NCBI RefSeq assembly: GCF_007565055.1
Contig: NC_044568.1
Span: 21,630,620-21,694,619, forward strand
DNA: 64,000 nucleotides
Reading direction: 5' to 3'
From: Rhinopithecus roxellana
Lineage: Eukaryota; Chordata; Mammalia; Primates; Cercopithecidae
Below, in pieces: positions 43,885 to 55,895 of the stretch; position 1 is the first letter of the stretch; each line of letters opens with the position of its first letter. The notes beneath the pieces were generated by a model that was not told where the DNA came from, searched no databases, and was given only the letters and a program-made list of their open reading frames with translations. Position numbers and translations under genes: made by a program.

Positions 43885-44060
43885 TAAATGCTTACTACAT
43901 ACCTCATTCTCTCAGCCATTCTGTTTGATAAATTTCATGATCAGTAATCTTTAATGTGGAAAATAAAGACTCAGATAATTAAGTAAATTCCCAAATTCAG
44001 GTCCAATGTTGATTAGATAACACTGGGCCCCAATCAATTGTCCTCAGTCTGTTCTTGAAC
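43885..44060 (-). repeat. MIR SINE, antisense, diverged
   Basis: 'tggaaaataaagactcagat', 'aattaagtaaattcccaaat' and 'agataacactgggccccaat' follow antisense MIR order. Confidence 0.5.
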
Positions 44061-45229
44061 CCTCTTCTTCCATTTCCTTTTATATAAGTTCAATGCAAGA
44101 CTATACAATGATCTACCATACCAGACCCCATAGGAGGTAGCAAAGGAAAAAGAATACCTAGCTGGATCTAATTCATATATTTGTGCTGATACTTAAACGT
44201 GATTTTTTAAAATGCTAAGCACGTTGACTGGGTTATAGTTATGTTTATCAAACCATGGAGTTTATTTTTTCTTCTCCTCCTCCTGTTTGTTGATGATGGT
44301 GATGATAATGATAATGATGGCTCTATTTCTGTCTTCAGGAATTTAAATCTAATGAAAGTAACAAATATAAAGACAAATAAAATCATTAAATGAAAGAAAT
44401 TTGGTAGATGTTAGAGGTGCTATGAGTACAGAAGATGAGTCTTAGAGTATTTGGTTTAAGAGATATCTTAAATTTTGAATATGATTTAGCTTAGTAGAGG
44501 AGAAGGAATTCTCAGCATTAAAACTTTCTTGAACATAGATGTGAAAGAAACTGTCTCAATCCCAAATCAACCTGAGGTTGAGTAGATAGTGGTAGAAGAT
44601 CCTCTTCCGGAGATTCTGACCCCTTCTCTTCAATGCAGACCATCAAATCTCCTGAAGTTTATAAAGCTCCCAGCCAAATCCCACTCCATTCAGAAGTGTC
44701 AGATTTCCCTACAAGAGAGGAATAAAAAGCAAAGCCTCTGTGGTGTCACATATATTCATCTCTCTCAAGATATACTTTAGAGCTAAAATGTTTTGTCCCT
44801 GATTCAACAAAGAGGCCTGTTGTAGGGTTTTCTAGAAGCAATGGCTCTGTGAATACCTGTTCTAGTTCTGATAACTTTCTCTGTGAAACTTCCTGGCATT
44901 AAATTGACTGGTTTTAGCCATTTCTATCCCTGCCCTGCCCTACCACAGCGACTTCCAATGATTTTTTAAATTTTTTTCTAGTCACTGATTAGTTCAGCTA
45001 GGATGAATCTGATTTTTGCTTAGTTCTGTGCAGGTTTCTTCCTGTGAACTGCTGCTGGTCTGCTGGGGCCCTGCCAAGGACACTTCCTCACCTGGAATCT
45101 TGTTTAGAGTTTCAGGTAGCAAGTTGGCAGCTGAGATGTTTGTAGTCATAGTAACTCCTGCGGAAAATTAGGGATGCACCTATGTGAAGATGTCTGGCCA
45201 TGTGAATGTGAAACTGCCTTTCTCAATTC
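44061..45229. other. Non-coding; possible L2 remnant at 44318-44460
   Basis: A run of TGATGA/GATAAT units lies near 44293-44320. 'caggaatttaaatctaatga' onward weakly resembles antisense L2. The frame at 44589-44780 is unsupported. Confidence 0.4.
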
Positions 45230-45365
45230 TTCCTTCTATCCATTCATTCACTGATTCAGCCTCCACACATATATTGAGAATCTCCTACATTTCCTACCTT
45301 GCATTTGATACAGGAAATGCAGACTTGAATGTCACTTACTTGCTTCCTTTAAAAGAACCATTCAT
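45230..45365 (-). mobile_element. L2 LINE 3' end fragment, antisense
   Basis: 'ctatccattcattcactgat', 'atattgagaatctcctacat' and 'acaggaaatgcagacttga' match antisense L2 tail. Confidence 0.65.
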
Positions 45366-45626
45366 TATTTAATCCCTGAAAAAATATTTTTAGGACTTCT
45401 ATAAGACAACCCTTCTCTGAGTTCCTGAAATGTAGGGAGGAGATGAATAGGATACAGTGCTACTCGTATAGTATATGTCATCCAGAAAAATCCAGAAAAA
45501 CAAAAGAGCAACCACTGTGCATAGAGCTCAGTACCAAATAGATTATTTTGAATCTACTAAAATATGCAGACATAAAAGCAAACTTCACTGCAGTGAGGGA
45601 AGTGTCACATAACTCAATAGTAGCGA
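45366..45626. other. Non-coding, nothing recognised
   Basis: Short spacer without recognisable repeats. Confidence 0.5.
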
Positions 45627-45832
45627 ATCTCAACCATGGACTATATGGCCCTACCTGGGTACATTTAGTAGTGTCTGGAGACATGTTTGATTGTCAGACC
45701 TGAGGAGTGTTACCAGCACTGAGTAGGTAAAAGACAGCAGTGCTGCTAAACACCCTAGAGTCTACAGGACAGCCCTCCACAACAAATAGTTATCCAGCCC
45801 CACATGTCAATAGTGCCCCAACTGAACTTCAC
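45627..45832 (+). mobile_element. MER5A hAT (Charlie) MITE, nearly complete
   Basis: 'gtgtctggagacatgtttga', 'gcagtgctgctaaacaccct', 'acaggacagccctccacaac' and 'atgtcaatagtgcccc' are diagnostic MER5A blocks in order. Confidence 0.92.
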
Positions 45833-46419
45833 TCTACAGACAAATGCAGATGGCTATGAGTGAAAAAGGAAGGTTTGATTCACCATCTTGAGGGTCAAAA
45901 CAAGACTTTCCAAGAAGAAGGCATTTCAGTTGTTGATTGTGGACTTCACTACACATTAGCACGATTTCTTATAAACCGGAAACCTTATAGAATAAACACC
46001 AAATGACAGAAAATCCTTTTTGGTTTATTTTCACCAAAATTACTGGGGGATATTTTTTTCCAGGTGATTTTGTTAAATATTCCCAACTACTCTGTCATGG
46101 ATATGGAACAAATAACAAATACTATTTTTCTGTGAAAATTAAAACCCAAAGGGATCATGTTTTGTTTTATATATACCTCTTAGTCCTAAGTCACCACTGT
46201 TAATAAATGGCATTGCTCCTTAAGTCTGATAATTGCCAAAAATAAGCCAGTCTACTCTAGCAATGAAGGGACAGGAGAAATATCAGAAATTCTTCACAAG
46301 GTATAATGATAATGTGCTGTTGGACCAAAAGTTGCACTTTTGGGTGATTAAGTATCAGGTGCCTTGGATTTTTTTTAACCTCATTAGAGACCTTCTATTA
46401 TTTAACAATACCCTAGTTA
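45833..46419. other. Non-coding, nothing recognised
   Basis: Single-copy-looking DNA up to the second L1's target site. Confidence 0.5.
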
Positions 46420-46428
46420 AATAATCTG
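46420..46428. repeat. Target-site duplication of L1 no. 2, left copy
   Basis: 'aataatctg' recurs at 48313-48321 after the L1 A-rich tail. Confidence 0.85.
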
Positions 46429-46430
46429 GC

Positions 46431-46948
46431 AATACCATGCTGTTTTGGCTACTGTAGGCTTGTAGTATAGTTTGAAGTCAGGTAGGGTGATGCCTCCAGC
46501 TTTGTTCTTTTTGCTTAGGATTGTCTTGCTTATGTGGGCTCTTTTTTGGTTCCATATGAAATTTAAAGTAGTTTTTTTTTTTTTTTAATTTTGTGAAGAA
46601 AGTCAATAGAAGCTTGATGAGGATAGCACTGAATCTATGAATTACTTTGGGCAGTATGGCCTTTTTCACTTTTCCTCCTATCCGTGAGCATGGAATATTT
46701 TTCCATTTGCTTGTGTCCTCTCTTATTTCGTTGAGCAGTGGTTTGTAGCTCTCCTTGAAGAGGTCCTTCACATCCCTTGTAAGTTGTATTCCTAGGTACT
46801 TTATTCTCTTTGTAGCAATTGTGAATTGTGGTGTATAGGAATGCCTGTGGTTTTTGCACATTGATTTTTGTATCCTGAGAATTTGTTGAAGTTGCTAATC
46901 AGCTTAAGGAGATTTTGGGCTGAGATGATGGGGTTTTCTAAATATACA
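46431..46948 (-). mobile_element. L1PA-like element no. 2, inverted 5' segment
   Basis: Antisense L1 ORF2 from 'aataccatgctgttttggct' to 'ggggttttctaaatatacaa'. In L1 coordinates the right-hand end lies only a few bases downstream of the catalytic FADD codons, so the element is 5'-truncated just past the active site. It is opposite in orientation to the following segment. Confidence 0.95.
46478..46861 (-). pseudogene. L1 ORF2p fragment (post-catalytic RT region)
   Basis: A 127-codon minus frame reads 'TIATKRIKYLGIQLTRDVKD', then 'LLNEIREDTSKWKNIPCSRI', the RT thumb-side region of L1 ORF2p. It is frameshifted towards its end and joined to nothing downstream on that strand. Confidence 0.92.
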
Positions 46949-48312
46949 ATCCAAAATAGATATATAGACCAATGGAACAGAACAGAGGCCTCACAAATAA
47001 TGCCACACATCTATAACCATCTAATCTTTGAGAAACCTGACACAACAAACAATGGGGAAAGGATTCCCTATTTAATAAATGGTGTTGGGCAAACTGGCTA
47101 GCCATATGCAGGAAGCTGAAACTGGATCACTTCTTTACACCTTATGCAAAAATTAACTCAAGATGGATTAAAGACAAACATAAGACCTAAAACCTTAAAA
47201 ACCCTACAAGAAAACTTAGGCAATACAATTTAGGACATAGGCATTGTCAAAGACTTCATGACTAAAACACCAAAAGCAATATCAAGAAAAGCCAAAACTG
47301 AAAAATGGGATCTAATTAAACTAAAGAGCTTCTGCACAGCGAAACAAACAATCATGACTGAACAGACAACCTACAGAATGGGGGAAAATTTTTGTGATCT
47401 AGCCATCTGACAAAGGGTTAATATCCAGAATCCACAATGAACATAAACAAATTTACAAGAAAAAAACAAATAACCCCATCAAAAAGTGGGCAAAGGATAT
47501 AAACAGACACTTCTCAAAAGAAGACATTTACACAGCCAACAAACATGAAAAAAAGCTCGTCATCACTGGTCATTAGAGAAATGCAAATCAAAACCACAAT
47601 AAGATAACATCTCACCCCAGTTAGAATGGTGATCATTAAAAAGTCAGGAAACAACAGATGCTGGAGAGGACAGGGAGAAATAGGAATGCTTTTACACTGT
47701 TGGTGGGAATGTAAATTAGTTCAACCATTGTGGAAAACAGTGTGGCAATTCCTCAAGGATCTAGAACCAGAAGTACCATTTGACCCAGCAATCCCGTTAC
47801 TGGGTATATACCTGAAAGACTGTAAATCATTCTACTACAAAGACACATGCACATGTATGTTTATTGCAGCACTGTTCACAATAGTAAAGACTTGAAACCA
47901 ACCCAAATGCCCATCAATGATAGATTGGATAAAGAAAATGTGGCACATATACACTATGGAATACTTTGCAGCCATAAAAAGGATGAGTTCATGTCCTTTG
48001 CAGGGATATGGATGAAGCTGGAAAACATCATCCTCAGCAAATTAACAAAGGAACAGAAAACCAAACACCGCATGTTCTCACTCATAAGGGAGAGTTGAAC
48101 AATGAGAACACATGAACACAGGGAAGGGAACATCACACACTGGGGCCTGTCGAGGGATGAGGGGTTGGGGAGGGATAGCATTAGGAGAAATACCTAATGT
48201 AGATGACGGGTTGATGGGTGCAGCAAACCACCATGGCACGTGTATAACTTTGTAACAAACCTGCACGTTTTGCACATGTATCCCAGAACTTAAAGAATAA
48301 TTAAAAAATAAT
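46949..48312 (+). mobile_element. L1PA-like element no. 2, 3' segment with 3' UTR and A-rich tail
   Basis: Resumes at 'atagatatatagaccaatgg', only about 15 bp downstream of where the inverted piece stops in L1 coordinates. It then runs through ORF2's end to the 3' UTR ('cacactggggcctgtcgagg', 'caccatggcacgtgtataac', 'cacatgtatcccagaactta') and an A-rich tail. The 3' UTR text is close to L1PA and less diverged than L1 no. 1. Confidence 0.96.
47626..48098 (+). pseudogene. L1 ORF2p C-terminal end, frameshifted
   Basis: Two overlapping + frames (47626-47895 and 47847-48098) read as the ORF2p C-terminus: 'EPEVPFDPAIPLLGIYLKD' and 'LKPTQMPINDRLDKENVAHI'. They are in different frames, with further stops upstream (the 46868-47101 frame holds the preceding part). 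Confidence 0.92.
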
Positions 48313-48321
48313 AATAATCTG
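48313..48321. repeat. Target-site duplication of L1 no. 2, right copy
   Basis: Second 'aataatctg', directly after the A-rich tail. Confidence 0.85.
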
Positions 48322-49139
48322 ACAAATAAATGAGGACCATTAACAATGACAATTTAAACCCTTTAGAAGAGCACTGATTTGAGGAATGCCCCCCAAAAGT
48401 GCCAAGAAAACATAGAATTGTGCAGAGATCACATTTGGCAAGAAATGGAATAAGGAATGGAGTTGAGCTTCATTAGTTATTTCTCTAATGGACTTCCCAC
48501 CTGCAGGGAATGCCAGAGTTAATCAGGTAGATAATTCTTCAGATACTCTGCATCACCTAAAGGTTTAGTTGAGGCTTATAATCACTTGCCCACTTGCCCC
48601 TGTTTCGCTATTTCCTTTCAAAACAAGTCACCCATATCTGCTTATTCTACCATCTAAATACTAATCTGTTCCTAATCTCTGTTGTCCAGTGTACAACTAG
48701 TTTAGGATATTGACTACCGTATTTTTTATATTCTGTTCCCATGTTACATCTAAATTATTCAGCTAACATATTTATCTAAAATCACAAACATAATTGGATT
48801 TATTTTGAAGGAAATAATCCAGGAATGAAAAACAACCTCAAGACAGAAAGAGAAGATAACCTTAAAGCAATTACAATGAAAAACAAAAGGAGTTGTTTAA
48901 TTCTACCTGGAAGCCATTATGTCAAGGTCACCTCTAACTGCTGAGAAGGGGATTAGCACATTTTAGAGAGGTGTTAACAGCCATGATCAAACTGTGACCT
49001 TCTTTTGCATGTAATCAGGACTGAAATAGCACTGAAAAAAGAACCTCATCATGTGAATGGTGCTAATTTTAACCTATTTTGCACCCTGTAACTCATTCCA
49101 TGCCTCATCAGTGGTATGGATCCCTCACTTTGAGAAAGA
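48322..49139. other. Non-coding, nothing recognised
   Basis: No nameable repeat or reading frame of note. Confidence 0.5.
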
Positions 49140-49310
49140 CTCATTCAGTCTTGTCATCTTGGCCTGGACCATTGCAAGACATTTAAATTGGCCTCTGCCT
49201 CATTCCCTTCCAAAATGCCCACCACACTAGGCACCCATGTGACTTGAAAAGGCAGATTTTTTTCTTTTAAACCTTTCTCACTTTAAACTATACAGTGGTT
49301 TCATTGTATG
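49140..49310 (+). mobile_element. L2 LINE ORF2-end fragment, sense
   Basis: 'cttgtcatcttggcctggac', 'cattgcaagacatttaaatt' and 'ggcctctgcctcattccctt' follow the L2 ORF2 3' order. Confidence 0.65.
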
Positions 49311-49454
49311 GTATGTGTCCCCAAAAACTGTTATTACAAGGAACGGAATTTTTAAATTTTTTTGAAAAAATTTCTGAAAGTTGTGTTTTGAGTTACCAAA
49401 AGACATCATGAAAAGATTGAAAGGTGTGGATGTAGTTTCTTTCTTTTATCTTAG

Positions 49455-49690
49455 CCAATAATAATAGCTAATATTTGTAATATCAAATTACTCAAAATAC
49501 TTAAAGACAAAACAGTGTCAGGAACTGTTCTAAGTAGTTGTGTATATTAACAAATGAAATAGATCTGAAAACTGGAGTACAGTGAAGTATCCTGTCCGAC
49601 ATTTCAGACCCTATTAGTGGCAGAACCAAAGCATCGCTCAAATTGAATACAGGTGGTCTGGCTTCTGAGTCAGTGTTTTCAGCCATCTTT
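49455..49690 (-). repeat. MIR SINE, antisense, nearly complete
   Basis: 'aataatagctaatatttgta', 'gtgtcaggaactgttctaag' and 'ggtggtctggcttctgagtc' are in antisense MIR order. The 61-codon frame over it is not a gene. Confidence 0.75.
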
Positions 49691-49867
49691 TGAGTAACTC
49701 AAAATCTAATATAGTTCATTAGAATATTTTGTTATGTGGACATTTAATAGGTTTGTATCCTTTCAGCTTCTTTAAATAAAATGAGGGACACTGATACAGA
49801 ACACCAATTTTATGCAAACTACAGACAGTTTTCTGTCAGTTTGGTTATCAGTGGGCCTGAATTGCTC

Positions 49868-49873
49868 TGTGTA

Positions 49874-49916
<43 letters not shown>
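49868..49916. repeat. (GT)n microsatellite
   Basis: About 20 GT units, with one GTGC and one GTAT interruption at the left. Confidence 0.97.
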
Positions 49917-49920
<4 letters not shown>

Positions 49921-50868
49921 CAAGAAGGGAAGAGTAGAGAGGAGCTTTGCTAAATTGTATAGAAACAGTATATTATGAGGTGGATTGTAAGATCATTTTC
50001 ACATATTGGACATTAATTCTATAGAATACCACTGGATTCTGAAACTCTTTATGTAGATTCTTTAAAGTGGTCTTTTGCAGCTTGTGCTAAGCATAATGAA
50101 AAAGGATTATGCATTTTTAGGCCTGTCTTGCAAAGAGGTTATGATATCAACAATTCCTATTTCCCATTTTCAGGGCAGAAGTAAATCCAGATTCCTCTTG
50201 CAAGACACAGCTTGTCACAAATGCTAGACTAAACATTCAAAAATAAAGGTGAGCTCCAGAGAGAGCACAGAGCTTCCAAAGGCCAATTTGTACACGCTGT
50301 CTTGAGAGCTATTTTCTGACAGACAACAAAAGATGCTGTTCTCGAAAGAAGAAGAGCTTATTTATTTGGGTTGTCTGCAGTAAGCTTGTTTGATGTTTCT
50401 TTGACTCTTGATTTTTGTTGGAGGAAAAGTAGAAGAGAAAGAGAGACAGAGAAAAAGAAGTCTATTAAATTGGTAAAGTTCTGGTTCTAATTTTGGAGTA
50501 AAGAACTCTTTAGCCCAGCTGGAAATACAGACCTACCTTGGTTTCCCTTTCTCTGGCTTCTACAGCTCTTTGCTATGGGCTGTACTCCAGCTCTCCCTGC
50601 TGTCTCAGAACCACTTGCTCCTTGGGACACTGCTGGCAGGGGGAGGAAGATACTCAATACTTTAAACTTACTCTCACCCCTTTTATGAATATACAGGGAT
50701 TAGGATTAAGTTGCTACCTCCTACATGGAATCTGGGGAGTCGACTTTGATTATTAGATGCTGGCTTATCGGAATGGACTGTTGAGTACCAGGATAATTTT
50801 GAGTCTCTAAAATCTTTCTTATTCCATAATCTTAGCCTAGTTAGTAGCATGCTTCTCAATTCTGTATC
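49917..50868. other. Non-coding, nothing recognised
   Basis: The 72-codon + frame at 50538-50756 is unsupported. No nameable repeat. Confidence 0.5.
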
Positions 50869-50871
50869 CCC

Positions 50872-50916
50872 TTCTTTCCTTCTCTCTCTCTCTCCTTCTT
50901 TCTCATTCTCTCTCTT
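50872..50916. repeat. TC-rich low-complexity tract
   Basis: 'cttctctctctctctccttc' and 'tctcattctctctctt' form a polypyrimidine run on the + strand. Confidence 0.93.
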
Positions 50917-52144
50917 GTGTATTCCTTCAACAAACATTTCTGACAGTTTTTCTACCATTATCTATGAGAATCATAAAGGAATTTCACAGATATATTAAAA
51001 CACAATTTCCTAATAAAGATGTCATAATATATGGGAAACCATATGGAATATCACTTGTTGGTTAGCTGTTGGGATGTCTTTGGAAGATATCTAGGACCTC
51101 TTCAGAACTGGAATTAGAAAAGCCACAAAGAGCCCAGGCAATCCTAAATCCTTATTCTTCTCTTCTATGCTTTTCTCTAAATCTGTGGTATGTTCTCCTT
51201 TGTACAAACTACTCGTCTTGGTTGCTTCATGTCCAAAACACAAATTTTCTGGGTTAAATTGTTTCTATTATGAGAGTAAAACCAAACTCACTTACAGGCC
51301 CCCAGTCATAATTCCAAATTTCCCAGGAAGAGTCTGATTATCTCCACTTGCTTGAGATGTGATGCCGATGTTTAAATGATTTCTTGAAGAAGAGCTTCTC
51401 TCTTTTTCAGCCATAATCACCTGCTCTGGTAGGGATGTCCTCTCCTCTACTTTTGTAGTTTGGTCTTGAAGCCCCACATCATCGTCATCATCGTCGTTGC
51501 CCTGATTATGTGCTGGAGTCATGTTAAGACGCCCCCTGGACTTGATTTCCCTCCCTGGGTGCCAGCAGAATACTTTAACATATAATAAATGTTCAACAAA
51601 AGTTAGTGGCAGTACAGTAATGATGATGCTGGTGATCAGCAAGAAAAGAAAAAAATTATTCCAGACCAAATTGCAGTTAATTGAGGCAAATGTATCTCAA
51701 TTAATTAACTGGATTAATAAGTCTGCTTAGGCCAAATTAATGTCCCCACATGGTAGCAAGATAGGTAAATAGACATAGATAGTCTTAGAGGAATACATGA
51801 TATGTAAACACTCAGTAAATGTCAGTTAATACTGTATATACTCCCATAAAAGTAGCTTGAGACGTGAAAAGAAACCTGTGTAAGTGCCTCTGTGTGTGTG
51901 TGTTCATGTATATGTATATTTTCCCAATACCCTTTCATCTTTAAAAAAAGAATTTCCTAGGTCATTTCCCACCATCCCAATTATCCGTTTTGAAACATGT
52001 CTTATTTTTTATGAATTGGTGTTTTGGGGGTACATACAGTTCATTATCGATTTTTGAAAATTATGTAATACTGTTAGTTGGTGCTGCTGGATGGGATAAT
52101 GACAAAAGGATGTCTTTAAAGAAAATGTTTTTTACTGTAAGAAA
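50917..52144. other. Non-coding; 125-codon minus frame and MIR-like tail
   Basis: The minus frame 51292-51669 has a hydrophobic N-terminus ('FFLFLLITSIIITVLPL') and an Asp run from a GTC/ATC-rich patch. Its hydrophobic part overlaps what looks like a MIR tail ('acatataataaatgttcaac', near 51576). I do not recognise it and do not call it a gene. Confidence 0.4.
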
Positions 52145-52226
52145 AGAAATAGAAGCACTGGACATTCTAGCCAGAGCAATTACACACACACACACACACA
52201 CACATACACACACACACACACACATA

Positions 52227-52267
<41 letters not shown>

Positions 52268-53462
52268 AGCAATAAAAGTAATAAAGGGCATCCAAATTGG
52301 AAAGGAAAGTGAAATTGTCCTTGGTGGCAGGTAATATGATTTTATATTTAGAAAAACCTAGAGAGTCTACCTAAAAACTCTTAGAACTGATAAACAAATT
52401 CAGTAAAATTGTGAATATAAAATTCTAATACAAGTATTAGTAGCATTTCTATATGTCAACAGCAAACAGTCTGAAAAAGAAACTAGGAAGGCAATTCCAT
52501 CTACAATGGCTACAAATAAAATAAAATTCTTAGAATTAAATTTAACCAAAGATATAAAAAATCTCCATATTTAAAACTGTAAACATTAATAAAAGAAATT
52601 GAAGAGGGGACAAGAAATTGAAAGATATCCCATGTTTATGGATTGGAAGAATTAGTATTGTTAAAATGTCAATATTACCCAAACAAATCTATCGAATAAA
52701 TGCAATGCCTATCAAAATAACAAATATAATTTTTACAGAAATAGAAAAAAATTCTAAAATGCATATGGAATCACAAAAGACCCAGAACAGCTCAAGTAAT
52801 TCTGAGCAAAAAGGACAAAGCTGAAGATATCACATTACCTGATTTCAAATTATAATATAAATCTATATTAAACAAAACAACACAATACTGGCATAAAAAC
52901 TATACATACAGACCAATGGAAGATGATAGAAAATCATGAAATAAATTCAGGTATTTACAGTGAATTCATTTTCAACAACGGCGCCAAGAACATACACTGA
53001 GGAAAGGACAGTCTCTTCAAAACATGGTGCTAAGAAAACTGGATATCCATATGTAGAAAAAATGAAACTAGATTCCTATCTCTCACCGCATAAGAAATCA
53101 AATTGAAATGCATTAAAGATGTGACGTAAATCTAAGATCTGAAACTCTAAAACTTCTAAAAGACAACATTGGAGAAACACTTCAGGCTGTTGGTCTGGGC
53201 AGAGATTTCTTGAGTAAGCCTTCAAAAGCACAGGCAACCAAAGTAAAAATGGACAAATGGAACCACATCAAACTAAAAAGCTTCAGCATAACAGAGGAAA
53301 TAATCAACAAAGTGAAGAAACAACCCACAGGATGGGAGAAAATATTTGCAAACTACCCATCTGACAAGGGATTAATAAACAGAATATAGAAGAAGCTCAA
53401 ACAACGCAGTAGGAAAAAATAATCTGATTAAAAATGGGCAAAAGATCTAAATAGACATTTCT
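52145..53462 (+). mobile_element. L1M internal ORF2 fragment, sense
   Basis: 'cattctagccagagcaatta', then a CA repeat, then 'gggcatccaaattggaaagg', 'gatatcccatgtttatggat', 'tggtctgggcagagatttct' and 'ggatgggagaaaatatttgc'. It starts in the RT region and stops at 'aaatagacatttctc' before the ORF2 end, so both ends of the element are missing. The + frame 52618-52824 is an ORF2 relic. Confidence 0.93.
52180..52264. repeat. (CA)n microsatellite inside L1M
   Basis: About 42 dinucleotide units with CATA interruptions, within the ORF2 sequence. Confidence 0.97.
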
Positions 53463-53719
53463 CTGTTGCTGCTTTACAAGGACTGTTTTCTGTCCTGATG
53501 TATCTGGGTGACTATCAAATTCTCTTATGCTATTTAAAACTTAGAATATTTACTATAGCCTTTGTGAATATGACCCCAATTCTCACGTACTTGACCCTGA
53601 CTATATCTTCTTCAGTTATGCACAACATGAGATTCTTTGCCTTGTGAAAACTCTTGAACAATATTTTTATGATCTGCTATTTGATATTTGAGTTTTGGCC
53701 TTTGTGTATTAAGAAGTCC
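53463..53719. other. Non-coding, nothing recognised
   Basis: Abrupt change from L1M to unassigned sequence at 53463. Confidence 0.5.
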
Positions 53720-54900
53720 GCAGTGTACCTGCAGTACTGTGCTAGGCACAAGGGAAACAGTGGTGAACAAAACAGACATCCAGACACTCCTAGAACCTGT
53801 AGGTTAAGGGACAGTATGAATGATAAACAACAACATAAAAAAGAATACAAATCATCAACTTGTTAATACACAAAAGATCATCAACTGATCTTTTCAGAGT
53901 AAATGCCAGGAAGGTAAAGCTTAAGAAAAGTTATATATCATACACAAGAGTGTAAAACTTAGCTTGGCCAGTCAAAAAAAAAAAAGGTGTCCCTGTGGAA
54001 ATGATGTTTCAGCTGAGACCTCAAGGATGAGTACAAGTTATCCAGTTATTGAAAAAGGAGACAATCAATTTGAGGAGAGAAAAAAAATATGCAAATATGC
54101 TAACTCTCCTTCGTGCATTTATTTATCTATTCAACAGACATTGATTGAGTGCCCAGCTGATGCTGAGTACTGTTGGAGATAGTGGAAACTCAGAAGAGAA
54201 CAAGTTAGAAAATTTTAACTCATTTGGAACTGAAATTCTGGTGAGGAAGGCAGAGTGCACACCTTCTTTTGGAACTTAAATTCTAGTGGGGAAGACAAAC
54301 ACATGAGAAAATGATGCTGTTTCTAGCACTGACCTGTGTAATGAATGAAATTTATGGCCGGGCGTGGTGACTCATGCCTGTAATCCCAGCACTTTGGGAG
54401 GCTGAGGCAGGCGGATCACCTGAGGTCAGGAGTCTGAGACTAGGCTGGCCAACATGGTAAAACCCATCTCTACTGAAAATACAAAAATTAGCCAGGAGTG
54501 GTGGTACACACTGGTAATTCCAGCTACTTGGGAGGCTGAGACAGGAGAATCGCTCGAACCTGGGATGCAGAGGTTGCAGTGAGCTGAGATTGCACCACTG
54601 CACTCCAGCAGCAATATATAATAGGTGGGTCTGGGCAAAGGTTTCAGAGGAGTTAAGTTTCAGTGGGTGAAAATGAAGTACACATGTGACACTGAGAGGA
54701 GGTCAGTACAGTGGGAGTGAAGAACATCAGCGGCAGAGTTGTGCATAATTCGTCTGGAAAAGTATGTGAGACCAGATCCTGCAGGAATCTGTGATTTTGA
54801 GTATTTTCCAAATGTCCATGAGCAGCAATTAAAAGGTATTAAACAGGGGCATCACATGATCTTATTTGCATTTTGTAAAATGAGTAAGTGAGATTGTCTT
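53720..54900 (-). mobile_element. L2 LINE 3' region, antisense, interrupted by an Alu
   Basis: 'ctgtgctaggcacaaggga', 'cagtggtgaacaaaacagac' (53720-53860), a second such start at 54110-54320 ('tattcaacagacattgattg', 'aaattctagtggggaagac') and 'aacaggggcatcacatgatc' (54843-54862) follow antisense L2. Two tail starts mean at least two L2 pieces. The Alu at 54356 lies within. Confidence 0.65.
54356..54609 (+). mobile_element. Alu, sense, 3' end and A-tail missing
   Basis: 'ggccgggcgtggtgactcat', 'gaggctgaggcaggcggatc', 'ctctactgaaaatacaaaaa' and 'cgctcgaacctgggatgcag' are a normal Alu. It stops at 'cactgcactccagc' with no poly-A. The minus frames at 54352-54638 are antisense Alu readings. Confidence 0.95.
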
Positions 54901-55009
54901 GTGGAGCATGGATGCCTGTTAAAATCGCTCCTGAGCTGCTAATAGGCATATAAAGACTCGACACTGACTGTCTGTACTATTAAAGCTGAACATGCATGCA
55001 ACCAGGTGA

Positions 55010-55578
55010 CTTATTCATCCCATTCCTAGGTACATTACCCAACATAAATGCATGAATATTTGCACCAAAACAGATGTGCAGCATTTGATATTTGAAACAT
55101 TTGAAATTGATAGCACCACTGTTTGTAGTATCTCTAACCTAAAACCAAACCAAATGTTCATCCAAAGTAGATGAAATAATGAATTATGTTGTATTCATAT
55201 AATGGAATTCCTTGTTAGCAATAACAATAAACAAATTACTGCTACACACAACACTGAGGACTAGGACAAACAAGGCATTGAGCAAAGGAGCCAAATGCAC
55301 AAGAATACATACTGTGTGATTTCATTATATACATTTTCAATCTAGGCCTTTAGTGTTTGAATTCAGAATCTGGCTGTCTTTGAGGAGGAGAATTGGAATA
55401 CCCCGGGAAGTGGCTTCGGGATACTAGTGATGTTCCATCTCTTGATCCACAGAGAAGTGGAATACATGGGAATTTACATTATGATGATTCATTGAGTTGC
55501 ACAATTGTAATTTTTGCCCTTTCATTGTGTATCTTATAATTCAATTAAAAGTTTAATAAAACCAAGAAACCAAAAAAA
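55010..55578 (+). mobile_element. L1M 3' end, sense
   Basis: 'aaatgttcatccaaagtaga', 'tcatataatggaattccttg', 'gaatacatactgtgtgattt', 'gttccatctcttgatccaca' and 'tcaattaaaagtttaataaa' follow the L1ME/MC 3' UTR order. Confidence 0.8.
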
Positions 55579-55769
55579 AAAGAAAAGTTAAGAATAAGTT
55601 AAGAATAATGGCCACAGGCCAGGTGAGGATTGATTACATCGCAGACCTGAAGGTATAAGAATAAATAAGTAGATTCAAGTGATACTCGATGGACATTAAG
55701 AGGCTCAATGATTGGTCACTGAGGAATCAGGAGGAGTCAGAAAATTCTTAGGATTTTGTGTAAACTTAC

Positions 55770-55895
55770 TCTCTCCCTCTCTTTTGCAAGCTTCTTAAAG
55801 GTGTGTCTGTATCTCATTCCTATTATCCCCACAGCCAAACATTACAATGGATGTGGAATAAATGAGCAACAAATATTGAATTAATAAATAAACGC
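55770..55895 (+). mobile_element. L2 LINE 3' terminus, sense
   Basis: 'gcttcttaaaggtgtgtctg', 'tattatccccacagccaaac' and 'ggaataaatgagcaacaaat' match the last 120 bp of L2. Confidence 0.7.

Noticed and set aside
51292..51669. 125-codon minus-strand ORF with a hydrophobic N-terminus and an acidic run
   Set aside because: The hydrophobic stretch overlaps MIR-tail-like sequence and the Asp run comes from a trinucleotide-like patch. No known family, no splice or promoter evidence.
51990..52334. 114-codon + ORF with a long His/Thr repeat
   Set aside because: The repeat is the translated CA microsatellite at 52180-52264.
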